Assembly: GCA_017457555.1 (NCBI GenBank)
Contig: JAFTHG010000049.1
Span: 1-11,412 of the forward strand
DNA length: 11,412 nt
From: Kiritimatiellia bacterium
Lineage (GTDB): Bacteria > Verrucomicrobiota > Kiritimatiellia > RFP12 > DVOR01
Reading direction: 5' to 3'
The notes beneath the pieces were generated by a model, which ran no database searches, was not told the origin of the DNA, and saw nothing but the letters and a program-made list of their open reading frames with translations. The translations under genes and the position numbers were made by a program. This document shows positions 1-5,957 of this stretch, piece after piece. Position 1 is the first letter of the stretch. The number at the start of each line of letters is the position of its first letter.

Positions 1-99
1 CTCGCGGCTTTTTCGCCAAGTCGTCATGTGACTTGATGTATTCAAGCAGGTCTAACCGAAAATCGTAAAGTCCGAGGTCCATAAAGGAGATGCCCCCCC
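1..99 (-). CDS. C-terminal continuation of the helicase in a shifted frame, cut by the window edge
   Basis: If one G is removed from the run of seven (plus-strand C at 93-99), translation after MSGG reads ISFMDLGLYDFRLDLLEYIK and then SHDDLAKKPR, open to the window edge. This looks like the normal family continuation (an SFMDLGL..FR.DLLEY pattern), whereas the unshifted frame gives an unrelated 17-residue tail. The full-length family is, from memory, more than 1000 residues, so a sizeable C-terminal part should lie beyond position 1. The stretch is either the 3' part of an intact gene with a sequencing or assembly error in the homopolymer, or of a gene with a true or phase-variable frameshift. 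Confidence 0.75.
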
Positions 100-2831
100 G
101 ACATTTCTTCTATATCAACCACCTCTTCTTGCAGTCTCTTAAGTTGCAATGTACGATATTCCAATTCACCTTTTTCTTCTGGACTGATCGGGTTATCATC
201 GCCCGTAGAGGTCATCACTGAAATTTTCATTCGGGTTTCAACTCTCGCTTTGAGGTTGATATATTCGTCCAAGTCCATATCGGGCCAGAAGTTCACCAAT
301 TGAATACAAGCATTCTTACTCCCAATACGGTCAATTCGCCCAAAACGTTGGATAATGCGAACAGGATTCCAGTGGATGTCATAATTGATAAGGTAATCGC
401 AGTCTTGTAAGTTTTGACCTTCGGAAATACAGTCGGTGGCAATCAAAATGTCAATTTCATCATGCTGCTGTGGCATCACAACATCACGATTTTTAGAAGT
501 CGGTGAAAAACACGTTAAAATATTATTTAGTGTGCCACGTACACCTTTTAAGGTCGTCTGCCCATCTATCGTGCCTGTAATCAATGCTGTGTGCAATCCA
601 TACACTTTTTGTACAAAAGCACTCACATGGCGATAGAGATATTCCGCAGTATCTGAGAAGGCGGAGAAGATCAGCACCTTCCGATTGCCCTCATTTAAGG
701 GGTGCTCTATTTTCTTTACCAACAATTGCAAGAGGGCTTGTAACTTGGAATCATGTTCTGGCGTAATATCTGCCACCATTGCGGAAAGCAATGTTAACGT
801 CTCGATATCTCTTTGAAGTGCATCTCGCCAGGAAACATAATCCATGTCGGTAAGATCTATCTTTACCTTTTTGCCAACCGCAAAGAAATCGGTATTTTGG
901 TCATCTGCGTCCCAATCTGAAACATCGCCTACTTCATGAACTTCAAGTTCACCATTGCTATACCCTTTCTTGCTCTCAAAAAGGTTAATGGCAGCAATTG
1001 TCTTTTCTATTTGTTCCTGAATACGTTTGAGTGTTAAGGCAAAGGAATAGACCGAACTCTCCAAACGTTTAAGGAGATTAACACTCATCAATCGCCGAAT
1101 CCCCTCTTCACGACCTCGTTGGGTCAAGCCTGTACCTTTATCATTAAGTAAATTTTTATACTTTTCACGCCTTGAATCAAAGAGATAAGCAGATGGCGTA
1201 TAAATCTCCAGCCCTAACATCATCAATTGTTCGTAAATCTCATTATAATTGATGGCATTCGGCAAGTCCGTTAAAGAGGGGCGCAATGAAATCGGTTTTA
1301 ACCGTTCAGGAAATTTGCCAATTTGCGCTGTGTTGTAATACTTTTCAATATGCTTTCGCGAACGCGCAATCGTGACACTATCTAAAACCTCAAAAAAATC
1401 AAAATCTAATTGTTTGAGCAAATTATCGGTTGTTCGTGCCACTACCGGCTGTTTACTCCACGCATTAAATGCCTTTTGCGCTTGGCGAAAGATCTCATCA
1501 ATACTTTTACTCGTGTTCAGTTTTGAATTAATCTCATTCGCATATCCCTCGTAGGCCAGTTGAAGTTGATTACGCAAATCATAAAAACGATTATTCACGG
1601 GGGTCGCAGAAAGCATTAAAACTTTTGTTTTTACACCAGCCTTAATTACACGATTCAGTAAACGGAAATAGCGATTTTCCTTTTTGTCATCCCCAGAAAG
1701 TGCTCCGCCATTACGGAAATTATGGGATTCATCAATGACAACCAGATCATAGTTCCCCCAATTTAATCGGTCTAAATCAAGACCATTTGAGATACCGTAA
1801 TCGCGGGATAAGTCTGTATGAAACAAAACATCATAACGTAACCGGTCACTTGCGATGGGATTATTGATGTAATTGTCTTTATAGGTGTTCCAGTTCGCCG
1901 CAAGTTTCTTTGGACACAGCACCAGCACATTCTTATTACGGTTCTCGTAGTATTTAACCACCGCCAATGCCGTAAACGTTTTTCCCAACCCTACAGAATC
2001 CGCCAAGATACAACCGTTGTATTGCTCTAACTTATTAATAATCGCTAATGCCGCATCGCGTTGAAAATCATAAAGCAAATTCCAAATCTTACTCACCTTA
2101 AATCCTGTCGCCTCATTGGGGAGTAAGTCTTCAGATAAATCTTTCAAGAATTCATTAAACACGTGAAACAATGTCAAAAAGTAAATCTGTTCAGGGGCAT
2201 TCTCATCATAAATCGTGGCGATATGCTCAATGACTTGCTCTGTCACCGTTTGAAAAGCGTCTTGATTGTTCCAAAGTTGTTTGAATAATGTGGCGTAAGG
2301 AGAACTCAATCGCCCTGAAAAGCGTTGAACAAAGTTATAGGCGTAATTACCACGCTCACACCCCAAGTCCACCGTTGTAAAAGCATTAAAGGGAAGATAA
2401 GAATAGCGTGATTCAGGGTTTTCAATATGAATAAAGCCTTGCACAATCTGTTGTGTAATATTTGACTTAAATTCTGCTTTTTGCCGAATCCAGTCAGCAC
2501 ATTCTTTTGCGATAGCCTTCTGCTCTAAAACATTCCTCAGACGCACTTCAAACTCCGTCCCATAAAGACTTTTTTCACGTGTCGTTTGCGGAATATAAAA
2601 CTCACGTTTATCTTTTTCAGGCGCATCTAAAACAAACGTAGGTGCAGTAAAGAGAAATTGAAGACGGTCTATCTTCAATAACTGTTCGCGCAATGTATGA
2701 AAGGCATAAATTGAAAAACACGATGCCGCTATCTTAAGCACCGATTGAGAGGACAATACATCACCCAAATCGTCACGTAAAAATGACGAGATATTATCAA
2801 TAATCTTTGGCTGACTGTCGTCTCCCGACAT
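42..2831 (-). CDS. SNF2-type helicase with PLD-like N-terminus, frame-shifted near its 3' end
   Basis: The 929-residue reading frame is a superfamily 2 helicase of the SNF2/RapA-like class. An N-terminal region (residues about 1-130, with ACFSIYAF-type and EFYIP/SLYGTEFE stretches; here SCFSIYAF) is the part that family members share with phospholipase D-like proteins. I see no intact HxK motif there, so nuclease activity is doubtful. Motor motifs are clear: Walker A DSVGLGKT (278-285), DESH box (367-370), LSATP (407-411), and C-terminal lobe motifs ATDCISEGQNLQ (798-809) and QRFGRIDRIGS (828-838). Such proteins remodel or translocate on nucleic acid using ATP and often lie in defence or accessory islands. 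The ATG at 2831 is the only good start, because a stop codon lies seven codons upstream; no strong ribosome site precedes it. After residue 912 the frame leaves the family sequence at a run of seven G and stops 17 codons later. The family assignment is secure. Whether the break is real is unknown. Confidence 0.9.
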   Translation of the reverse strand: MSGDDSQPKIIDNISSFLRDDLGDVLSSQSVLKIAASCFSIYAFHTLREQLLKIDRLQFLFTAPTFVLDAPEKDKREFYIPQTTREKSLYGTEFEVRLRNVLEQKAIAKECADWIRQKAEFKSNITQQIVQGFIHIENPESRYSYLPFNAFTTVDLGCERGNYAYNFVQRFSGRLSSPYATLFKQLWNNQDAFQTVTEQVIEHIATIYDENAPEQIYFLTLFHVFNEFLKDLSEDLLPNEATGFKVSKIWNLLYDFQRDAALAIINKLEQYNGCILADSVGLGKTFTALAVVKYYENRNKNVLVLCPKKLAANWNTYKDNYINNPIASDRLRYDVLFHTDLSRDYGISNGLDLDRLNWGNYDLVVIDESHNFRNGGALSGDDKKENRYFRLLNRVIKAGVKTKVLMLSATPVNNRFYDLRNQLQLAYEGYANEINSKLNTSKSIDEIFRQAQKAFNAWSKQPVVARTTDNLLKQLDFDFFEVLDSVTIARSRKHIEKYYNTAQIGKFPERLKPISLRPSLTDLPNAINYNEIYEQLMMLGLEIYTPSAYLFDSRREKYKNLLNDKGTGLTQRGREEGIRRLMSVNLLKRLESSVYSFALTLKRIQEQIEKTIAAINLFESKKGYSNGELEVHEVGDVSDWDADDQNTDFFAVGKKVKIDLTDMDYVSWRDALQRDIETLTLLSAMVADITPEHDSKLQALLQLLVKKIEHPLNEGNRKVLIFSAFSDTAEYLYRHVSAFVQKVYGLHTALITGTIDGQTTLKGVRGTLNNILTCFSPTSKNRDVVMPQQHDEIDILIATDCISEGQNLQDCDYLINYDIHWNPVRIIQRFGRIDRIGSKNACIQLVNFWPDMDLDEYINLKARVETRMKISVMTSTGDDNPISPEEKGELEYRTLQLKRLQEEVVDIEEMSGGHLLYGPRTLRFSVRPA

Positions 2832-3173
2832 AAAAAGCGTGCTTCTACGTGGTCATGTTCTCACCTGAGGCTTACCACAGCCTTGACAGAAAACAATACA
2901 CGCAGAAACACGCTGGGGAGTATTCCCCAACGCAATCTCCGCAGTACGCTTCGTTCTGTCATAAGAAGTGGTAATTCCAGGTGAACGAAATGTATGCGTT
3001 TATCGCATTATTCTGCATTTGAGAGGTGGTGAGAGGATCCTTTCGGCATCGTCACCGCAGCCCAAACTATGTACATCAAACAGTATAAGCCAAATGGGGG
3101 TAAATTACAAGAAAAGTTTATGGGAGAGGTGGGAGAATCATGAGACGTTTTGCTTTCAGGGAAGCGCGTGCCG
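2832..3173. other. Intergenic region: helicase leader, small palindrome, possible ORF remnant, degraded repeat
   Basis: No complete gene is supported here. A perfect palindrome GGGGA-GTAT-TCCCC lies at 2915-2928, about 85 bp upstream of the helicase start, and could be an operator. On the minus strand an open frame without a usable ATG start runs from about 2999 to a TGA at 2853-2855. It ends in FCQGCGKPQVRT and may be the tail of a lost gene, but at 48 codons it may equally be chance. From about 2970 onward the sequence weakly resembles the dispersed repeat described below, for example around 3045-3110, where short matches to positions 4280-4330 recur. I found no convincing -35/-10 pair for the helicase. 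Confidence 0.4.
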
Positions 3174-3233
3174 ATTTTCAGCAGTGTGTTTGGTATGGGA
3201 CGGTTAAGCGTTTTGCGTTTAGGCGTTTGGTGT
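3174..3233 (+). repeat. Dispersed repeat copy 1, right end
   Basis: These 60 bp match 4401-4460 at 56 of 60 positions without gaps. They contain TTAAGCGTTT (3204-3213) and TTTAGGCGTTTG (3218-3229), the two boxes that appear inverted at the left end of copy 3. Sequence to the left (about 2970-3173) aligns only weakly with the other copies, so this copy has an intact right end and a decayed or replaced left part. It lies just upstream of the RAYT gene. Confidence 0.85.
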
Positions 3234-3235
3234 GT

Positions 3236-3253
3236 TAGAATGGACGCATTCTA
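3236..3253. promoter_or_regulatory. Perfect hairpin between repeat copy 1 and the RAYT ribosome site
   Basis: TAGAATG-GACG-CATTCTA forms a perfect 7-bp stem with a four-base loop. It sits three bases after the end of repeat copy 1 and twelve bases before the AGGAGG of the RAYT gene. It could be an operator or translational control hairpin, or a REP-like structure that the RAYT recognises. The structure is directly visible. The role is inference. Confidence 0.5.
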
Positions 3254-3276
3254 TCATTCGCATCAGGAGGTTTCCT

Positions 3277-4194
3277 ATGGGGATACGCTTGGCTGGATTT
3301 GACTATTCTCGCCCTCTCTTTTATATGGTTACGCTGAAATGTCTCAAAGGGCTCCCCGCCTTGTCTGAAATTGTCGCCCCGGGTAAATGCCAGCCGAACG
3401 CCATCACTTTTGCGCTTGTCCGTTGCATCCGTACGTTTCATCAGGGCTGCCAAGCTATTTATCCGATTGAGTGTTTTTCGGTTATGCCCGACCACATTCA
3501 CCTCTTAATACGTCTAAAAAAACAAGAATCTGCGCCACTTCGTTTAGAAACGATTGTTTCTCTTTTGATGCAAGCTTTAGAAGGCTGTTATACGGATGTC
3601 GCTCAAAGACGTGAACCGCTCTTTGAAACGCGTTGGCACGATTGGATTATTGCGGCAAAAGGACAGCTCGCCGCCTTTACGCGTTACATTCGGGATAATC
3701 CCAAACGTCATTGGCTCCGTCACATCAATCGTCCCTATTTCTCTCGCGTGAACGCGCTCACGTTTATGGGGCGCACATGGTATGCTTATGGGAATACCGC
3801 AATATTAGAGTTGCCGGAGATTATCCCCTTCCGCTGTTCGCGCACATGGAACAAGAGTGATCCATTATGGGAAGAAGCCCTTACCAAAGCCAACCGTATC
3901 AGTTCTGGCGGTGCCGGGATTGGCACCTTCATGAGCCCTTGCGAAAAGGCTTGTGGTAATGCAATTTATCAGGCGGGAGGATCACTTATTATACTCTCAC
4001 CAGAAGGGTTTCCAGAACGGTGGCATCCCTCTGCCGCCAAAGAAGCCCTCTGCGCTCAGGGGCGCCTCCTCTTTCTCTCACTGTGGGAGCCCAGCACCTT
4101 GCGCCCCGACAAGGCGATGCTCTATCAACGCTGTCACGGACCGGGCGACCTGCTTCTCAACGCCACCCATCACGGGGGGCTCTTGACGCCCTAA
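3277..4194 (+). CDS. RAYT (REP-associated tyrosine transposase, Y1/HUH family) with C-terminal extension
   Basis: A 305-residue single-strand DNA endonuclease of the IS200/REP type. The HUH metal-binding motif is seen as MPDHIHLLI (His73 and His75), and the likely catalytic tyrosine is Tyr137 in FTRYIRDNPKRHW, a typical RAYT signature. Proteins of this class nick and join REP-type palindromes through a 5'-phosphotyrosine and are thought to spread these repeats. The start at 3277 is chosen because AGGAGG (3265-3270) lies six bases upstream; the frame is open back to a GTG at 3232. Beyond the catalytic domain comes YGNTAILELPEIIPFRCSRT (171-190) and then about 115 extra residues. These include SPCEKAC, GGSLIILSPEGFPERWHP and CAQGRLLFLSLW, perhaps a small Rossmann-like domain (inference). 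The TAA stop (4192-4194) lies inside the first bases of repeat copy 2. The gene is intact by eye and is bracketed by repeats, consistent with a RAYT with cognate repeats. Confidence 0.88.
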   Translation: MGIRLAGFDYSRPLFYMVTLKCLKGLPALSEIVAPGKCQPNAITFALVRCIRTFHQGCQAIYPIECFSVMPDHIHLLIRLKKQESAPLRLETIVSLLMQALEGCYTDVAQRREPLFETRWHDWIIAAKGQLAAFTRYIRDNPKRHWLRHINRPYFSRVNALTFMGRTWYAYGNTAILELPEIIPFRCSRTWNKSDPLWEEALTKANRISSGGAGIGTFMSPCEKACGNAIYQAGGSLIILSPEGFPERWHPSAAKEALCAQGRLLFLSLWEPSTLRPDKAMLYQRCHGPGDLLLNATHHGGLLTP

Positions 4195-4460
4195 TTGTAA
4201 CCGCTTCAGAGGCTATACAAGGAGCAACCAGCGAGGCAAGGGCTTCTTTCAAGGGTGAAAGCACCAACGCTTAAGACCTGTCGCCATCATCACAAACAGT
4301 GAATGCACAATGCTTAAATCAGGTGTACTTACCTATAATTTCAAATGCGTAAGCGCCTGTAATCGGATAGGTTTTCCGGTGAGAATGCGTCATGCGCCTT
4401 ATTTTCAACAGTGTGTTTGGTGTGGAGCGGTTAAGCGTTTTGCGTTTAGGCGTTTGGTGT
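4187..4460 (+). repeat. Dispersed repeat copy 2, about 275 bp, complete
   Basis: This is the reference copy. Its left 142 bp (4187-4328) match 5475-5616 at about 127 of 142 positions with no gaps, and its right 60 bp match copy 1. The right end carries TTAAGCGTTT (4431-4440) and TTTAGGCGTTTG (4445-4456). Inverted counterparts occur at the left end, degraded here (4197-4210) but perfect in copy 3. A small hairpin CTTTCA-AGGG-TGAAAG lies at 4246-4261. The left edge supplies the stop codon of the RAYT. The right edge abuts the stop codon of the minus-strand gene at 4460. No coding potential is evident. It is most simply a non-autonomous, MITE- or REP-like intergenic element. An RNA or terminator role is possible. 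Confidence 0.85.
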
Positions 4461-4840
4461 TAATGACTGTCATCGGATTTCTTTGTCTCAGGCCGATAAA
4501 TACCTTTACAATCATATCCCTCTGTACCGAGAGGATCTTCGGGGCCATTAATACACCACATTTCACCTTCGGCTTCCCAGAAGTTTTTGCCCTCCCATAT
4601 CCGTGCTTTCAGAAATTCTTTTATACACGACTCCGGGCTAAGGCCATAGTTGGTGTAAAAGTCTTCACCAACATGACACTGATATTCTTCTGAGTAAACC
4701 ATGTGATAAATCCGAAACTTAAACACCGGTGGTTCAAACATAATCGGGCCATCAATAAAGTACGCCTCGCCATGATAGCGAATGTAGGTATCACTAATGG
4801 TTATCGTTTCAATAAATTCACTCGCTTTTTCGTTTTCCAT
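4460..4840 (-). CDS. Small acidic hypothetical protein, paralogue of the gene at 4924-5238
   Basis: A 126-residue protein that I do not recognise. It has no signal peptide or membrane segment, is rich in acidic and aromatic residues, and is probably cytosolic. It shares with its neighbour the patterns EFIETIT (residues 8-14), YF.(D/N)GP (27-32), CI..FLK..IWEGKNF.E.E.EM (72-94), so the two arose by duplication. The start follows AGGAGATCATATCCG, almost identical to the leader of the paralogue, so the ribosome site was duplicated with the gene. Compared with the paralogue it has about 25 extra C-terminal residues (GPEDPLGTEG onward) before a TAA at the edge of repeat copy 2. Paired small acidic paralogues are common among immunity proteins, but no toxin gene is visible and the function is unknown. 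Confidence 0.75.
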   Translation of the reverse strand: MENEKASEFIETITISDTYIRYHGEAYFIDGPIMFEPPVFKFRIYHMVYSEEYQCHVGEDFYTNYGLSPESCIKEFLKARIWEGKNFWEAEGEMWCINGPEDPLGTEGYDCKGIYRPETKKSDDSH

Positions 4841-4923
4841 CGGATATGATCTCCTAATCTCATGAGGGATTGGGGAAATTCAATTTCTGCGCCCAAAAGT
4901 GTAGAGCTTGAACTCAAACGCCG

Positions 4924-5238
4924 TCAATTTACATCCGTTTCATCACTAATTAAACGCATCTCTTGTTCAACCTCAAAGAAGTTTTTTCCTTCCCAAATTT
5001 TGACCTTTAGAAAGGCGTTGATACAAGCTGTTGGCGTTTGAGCTGCGACCTTGTAAATAGTATGAGCATGAATCCGATTATCACCTAACCGTTCAAACCA
5101 ATAAATCTCAAACCGACAAAAAGATTCGCCGGGCAAGATACTTGGACCATTAAAGAAATAAACCTTTCCCCGAAACAACACATATGCTTCGTAATTGGTT
5201 ATCGTTTCAATGAATTCATTTACATTCCCATTTTCCAT
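4924..5238 (-). CDS. Small hypothetical protein, paralogue of the gene at 4460-4840
   Basis: A 104-residue protein of unknown function, starting MENGNVNEFIETIT and ending DETDVN. It is homologous along its whole length to the next gene downstream (EFIETIT, YFFNGP, CINAFLKVKIWEGKNFFEVEQEM). The ATG at 5238 is chosen because it is preceded by AAAGGAGATCATATTCG, matching the leader of the paralogue, and because homology begins exactly there. The frame is open a further 81 codons upstream to a stop in repeat copy 3, but that part has no ATG start and no counterpart in the paralogue. The gap to the downstream gene is 83 bp and the two are probably co-transcribed. No lipobox, transmembrane segment or known catalytic motif is seen. 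Confidence 0.75.
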   Translation of the reverse strand: MENGNVNEFIETITNYEAYVLFRGKVYFFNGPSILPGESFCRFEIYWFERLGDNRIHAHTIYKVAAQTPTACINAFLKVKIWEGKNFFEVEQEMRLISDETDVN

Positions 5239-5480
5239 CGAATATGATCTCCTTTCTAATGAAATGATTTTTTGAGATTTTACTCGTCCAAGGGATTTGA
5301 TGTTAATATCAACCGCAGGGGATCTATCCGACGTTGATTTTTGGCGTACGATGATGACAGCCCGTCTCTCATGTATGCACACACATCCTTCTGGATAAGG
5401 AATCTCTTTAATACTATCATATCCATCACGCAATCGATTGAAAAATCGTATGCAGTAGTACCCGGTGCGTTTGGCGCCCT
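5239..5480 (-). pseudogene. Open frame without start, possible gene remnant fused in frame to the paralogue
   Basis: Upstream of the ATG at 5238 the same frame stays open to a TAG inside repeat copy 3. It reads through YYCIRFFNRLRDGYDSIKEI and then PYPEGCVCIHERRAVIIVRQ. The composition is protein-like, with mixed hydrophobic and charged residues and few repeats, but there is no ATG or strong ribosome site, only a TTG at 5433. It could be the tail of a gene whose front was replaced when the repeat arrived, or an unselected leader. No family was recognised. Confidence 0.3.
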
Positions 5481-5865
5481 AATTGCAAACGCCTAAAAGG
5501 CTATACAAGGGGCAACCAGCGAGGCAAGGGCTTCTTTCAAAGGTGAAAGCACAAACGCTTAAGCCCCATCACCATCATCACAAACAATGAATGCACCATA
5601 CTTAAATCAGGTGTACCGACTTCTCTTACTTGCCAACGCTTAAGGGCTTGTAAGCCGCAGGTTTAGGGTTGAATTGGGGTGTGTGGAGCGCTGGAAACTG
5701 GGGGCCTTATGCCGAGAAAATGATTCAGTTTCAGTCAAACTGATTTTCAATTTCAATGAAACTGAATGTCAATTTCAATGAAACTGAATGTCAATTTCAA
5801 TGAAACCGCGAGTCCGTTTCAATGAAACCGATTTGCAGTCTAAGCCTTGATGGGTGGCGTTTGGG
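5475..5865 (+). repeat. Dispersed repeat copy 3, widened by a tandem array
   Basis: The first 142 bp (5475-5616) align without gaps to copy 2. Beyond that, weaker similarity continues to about 5690 (for example AACGCTTAAGGGCTTGTAA against the matching part of copy 2, and TGTGGAGCG at 5682-5690). The right end seems to lie at 5841-5865, where TAAGC followed by GGCGTTTGG (5856-5864) matches the end of copy 2. The 22-bp array at 5729-5838 sits in between, and its roughly 110 bp account for most of the extra length. The left end has the best boxes: CAAACGCCTAAA (5486-5497) and AAACGCTTAA (5553-5562), exact inverted complements of the right-end boxes in copies 1 and 2. Hairpin CTTTCA-AAGG-TGAAAG lies at 5534-5549. 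Confidence 0.7.
5729..5838. repeat. Tandem array of five 22-bp units with a palindromic core
   Basis: Five head-to-tail units begin at 5729, 5751, 5773, 5795 and 5817. Units 2 and 3 are identical, unit 1 differs at four positions, and units 4 and 5 diverge in their second half. Each of units 2-5 begins with TTTCAATGAAAC, which contains the palindrome TTTCA-A-TGAAA. The regular spacing of two helical turns would place identical protein-binding sites on one face of the DNA, so an operator or iteron-like array is possible. There are no spacers, so it is not a CRISPR. It lies about 60 bp beyond the operon terminator and inside the third repeat copy. Confidence 0.9.
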
Positions 5866-5901
5866 GCGCAGGAGGGATGCGGTTTCGGCTTAGGGCAATA
5901 A

Positions 5902-5930
5902 AAAAGCGCACCTGGTTGAGGTGCGCTTTT
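5902..5930 (-). terminator. Rho-independent terminator of the envelope operon
   Basis: AAAAGCGCACCT, a five-base loop, then AGGTGCGCTTTT form a perfect 12-bp stem. On the minus strand the GC-rich stem is followed by a run of T, the classic intrinsic terminator layout. It begins 27 bp after the stop codon of the last operon gene. Because the stem has A at one end and T at the other, it could also stop transcription arriving from the plus strand. Confidence 0.93.
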
Positions 5931-5957
5931 GGGTGTTTCGGCTGTGTTTTGGGGTGA

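Noticed and set aside
93..99. Programmed ribosomal frameshift producing full-length helicase
   Set aside because: No downstream stimulatory structure or typical slippery heptamer pattern is evident, and the family is not known to me for recoding. Read error or phase variation is simpler, although slippage is not excluded.
2883..2906. Plus-strand promoter starting with TTGACA at 2883
   Set aside because: No acceptable -10 box occurs at the right spacing, and the nearest plus-strand gene starts almost 400 bp away.
4310..4693. Plus-strand frame of 127 codons over the repeat and the small minus-strand gene
   Set aside because: It runs antisense to a gene with a clear paralogue and good ribosome site, and begins inside the repeat. 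It is a shadow frame.
3174..5616. Integron-like cassette array with the repeats as attC sites
   Set aside because: The boxes contain GTTAAGC, which fits the attC core pattern, and repeats separate gene modules. However, no paired core in the required layout, no integrase and mixed gene orientation are seen, and the RAYT offers a simpler explanation.
5729..5838. CRISPR array
   Set aside because: The 22-bp units are directly adjacent with no spacers, and no cas genes are present.
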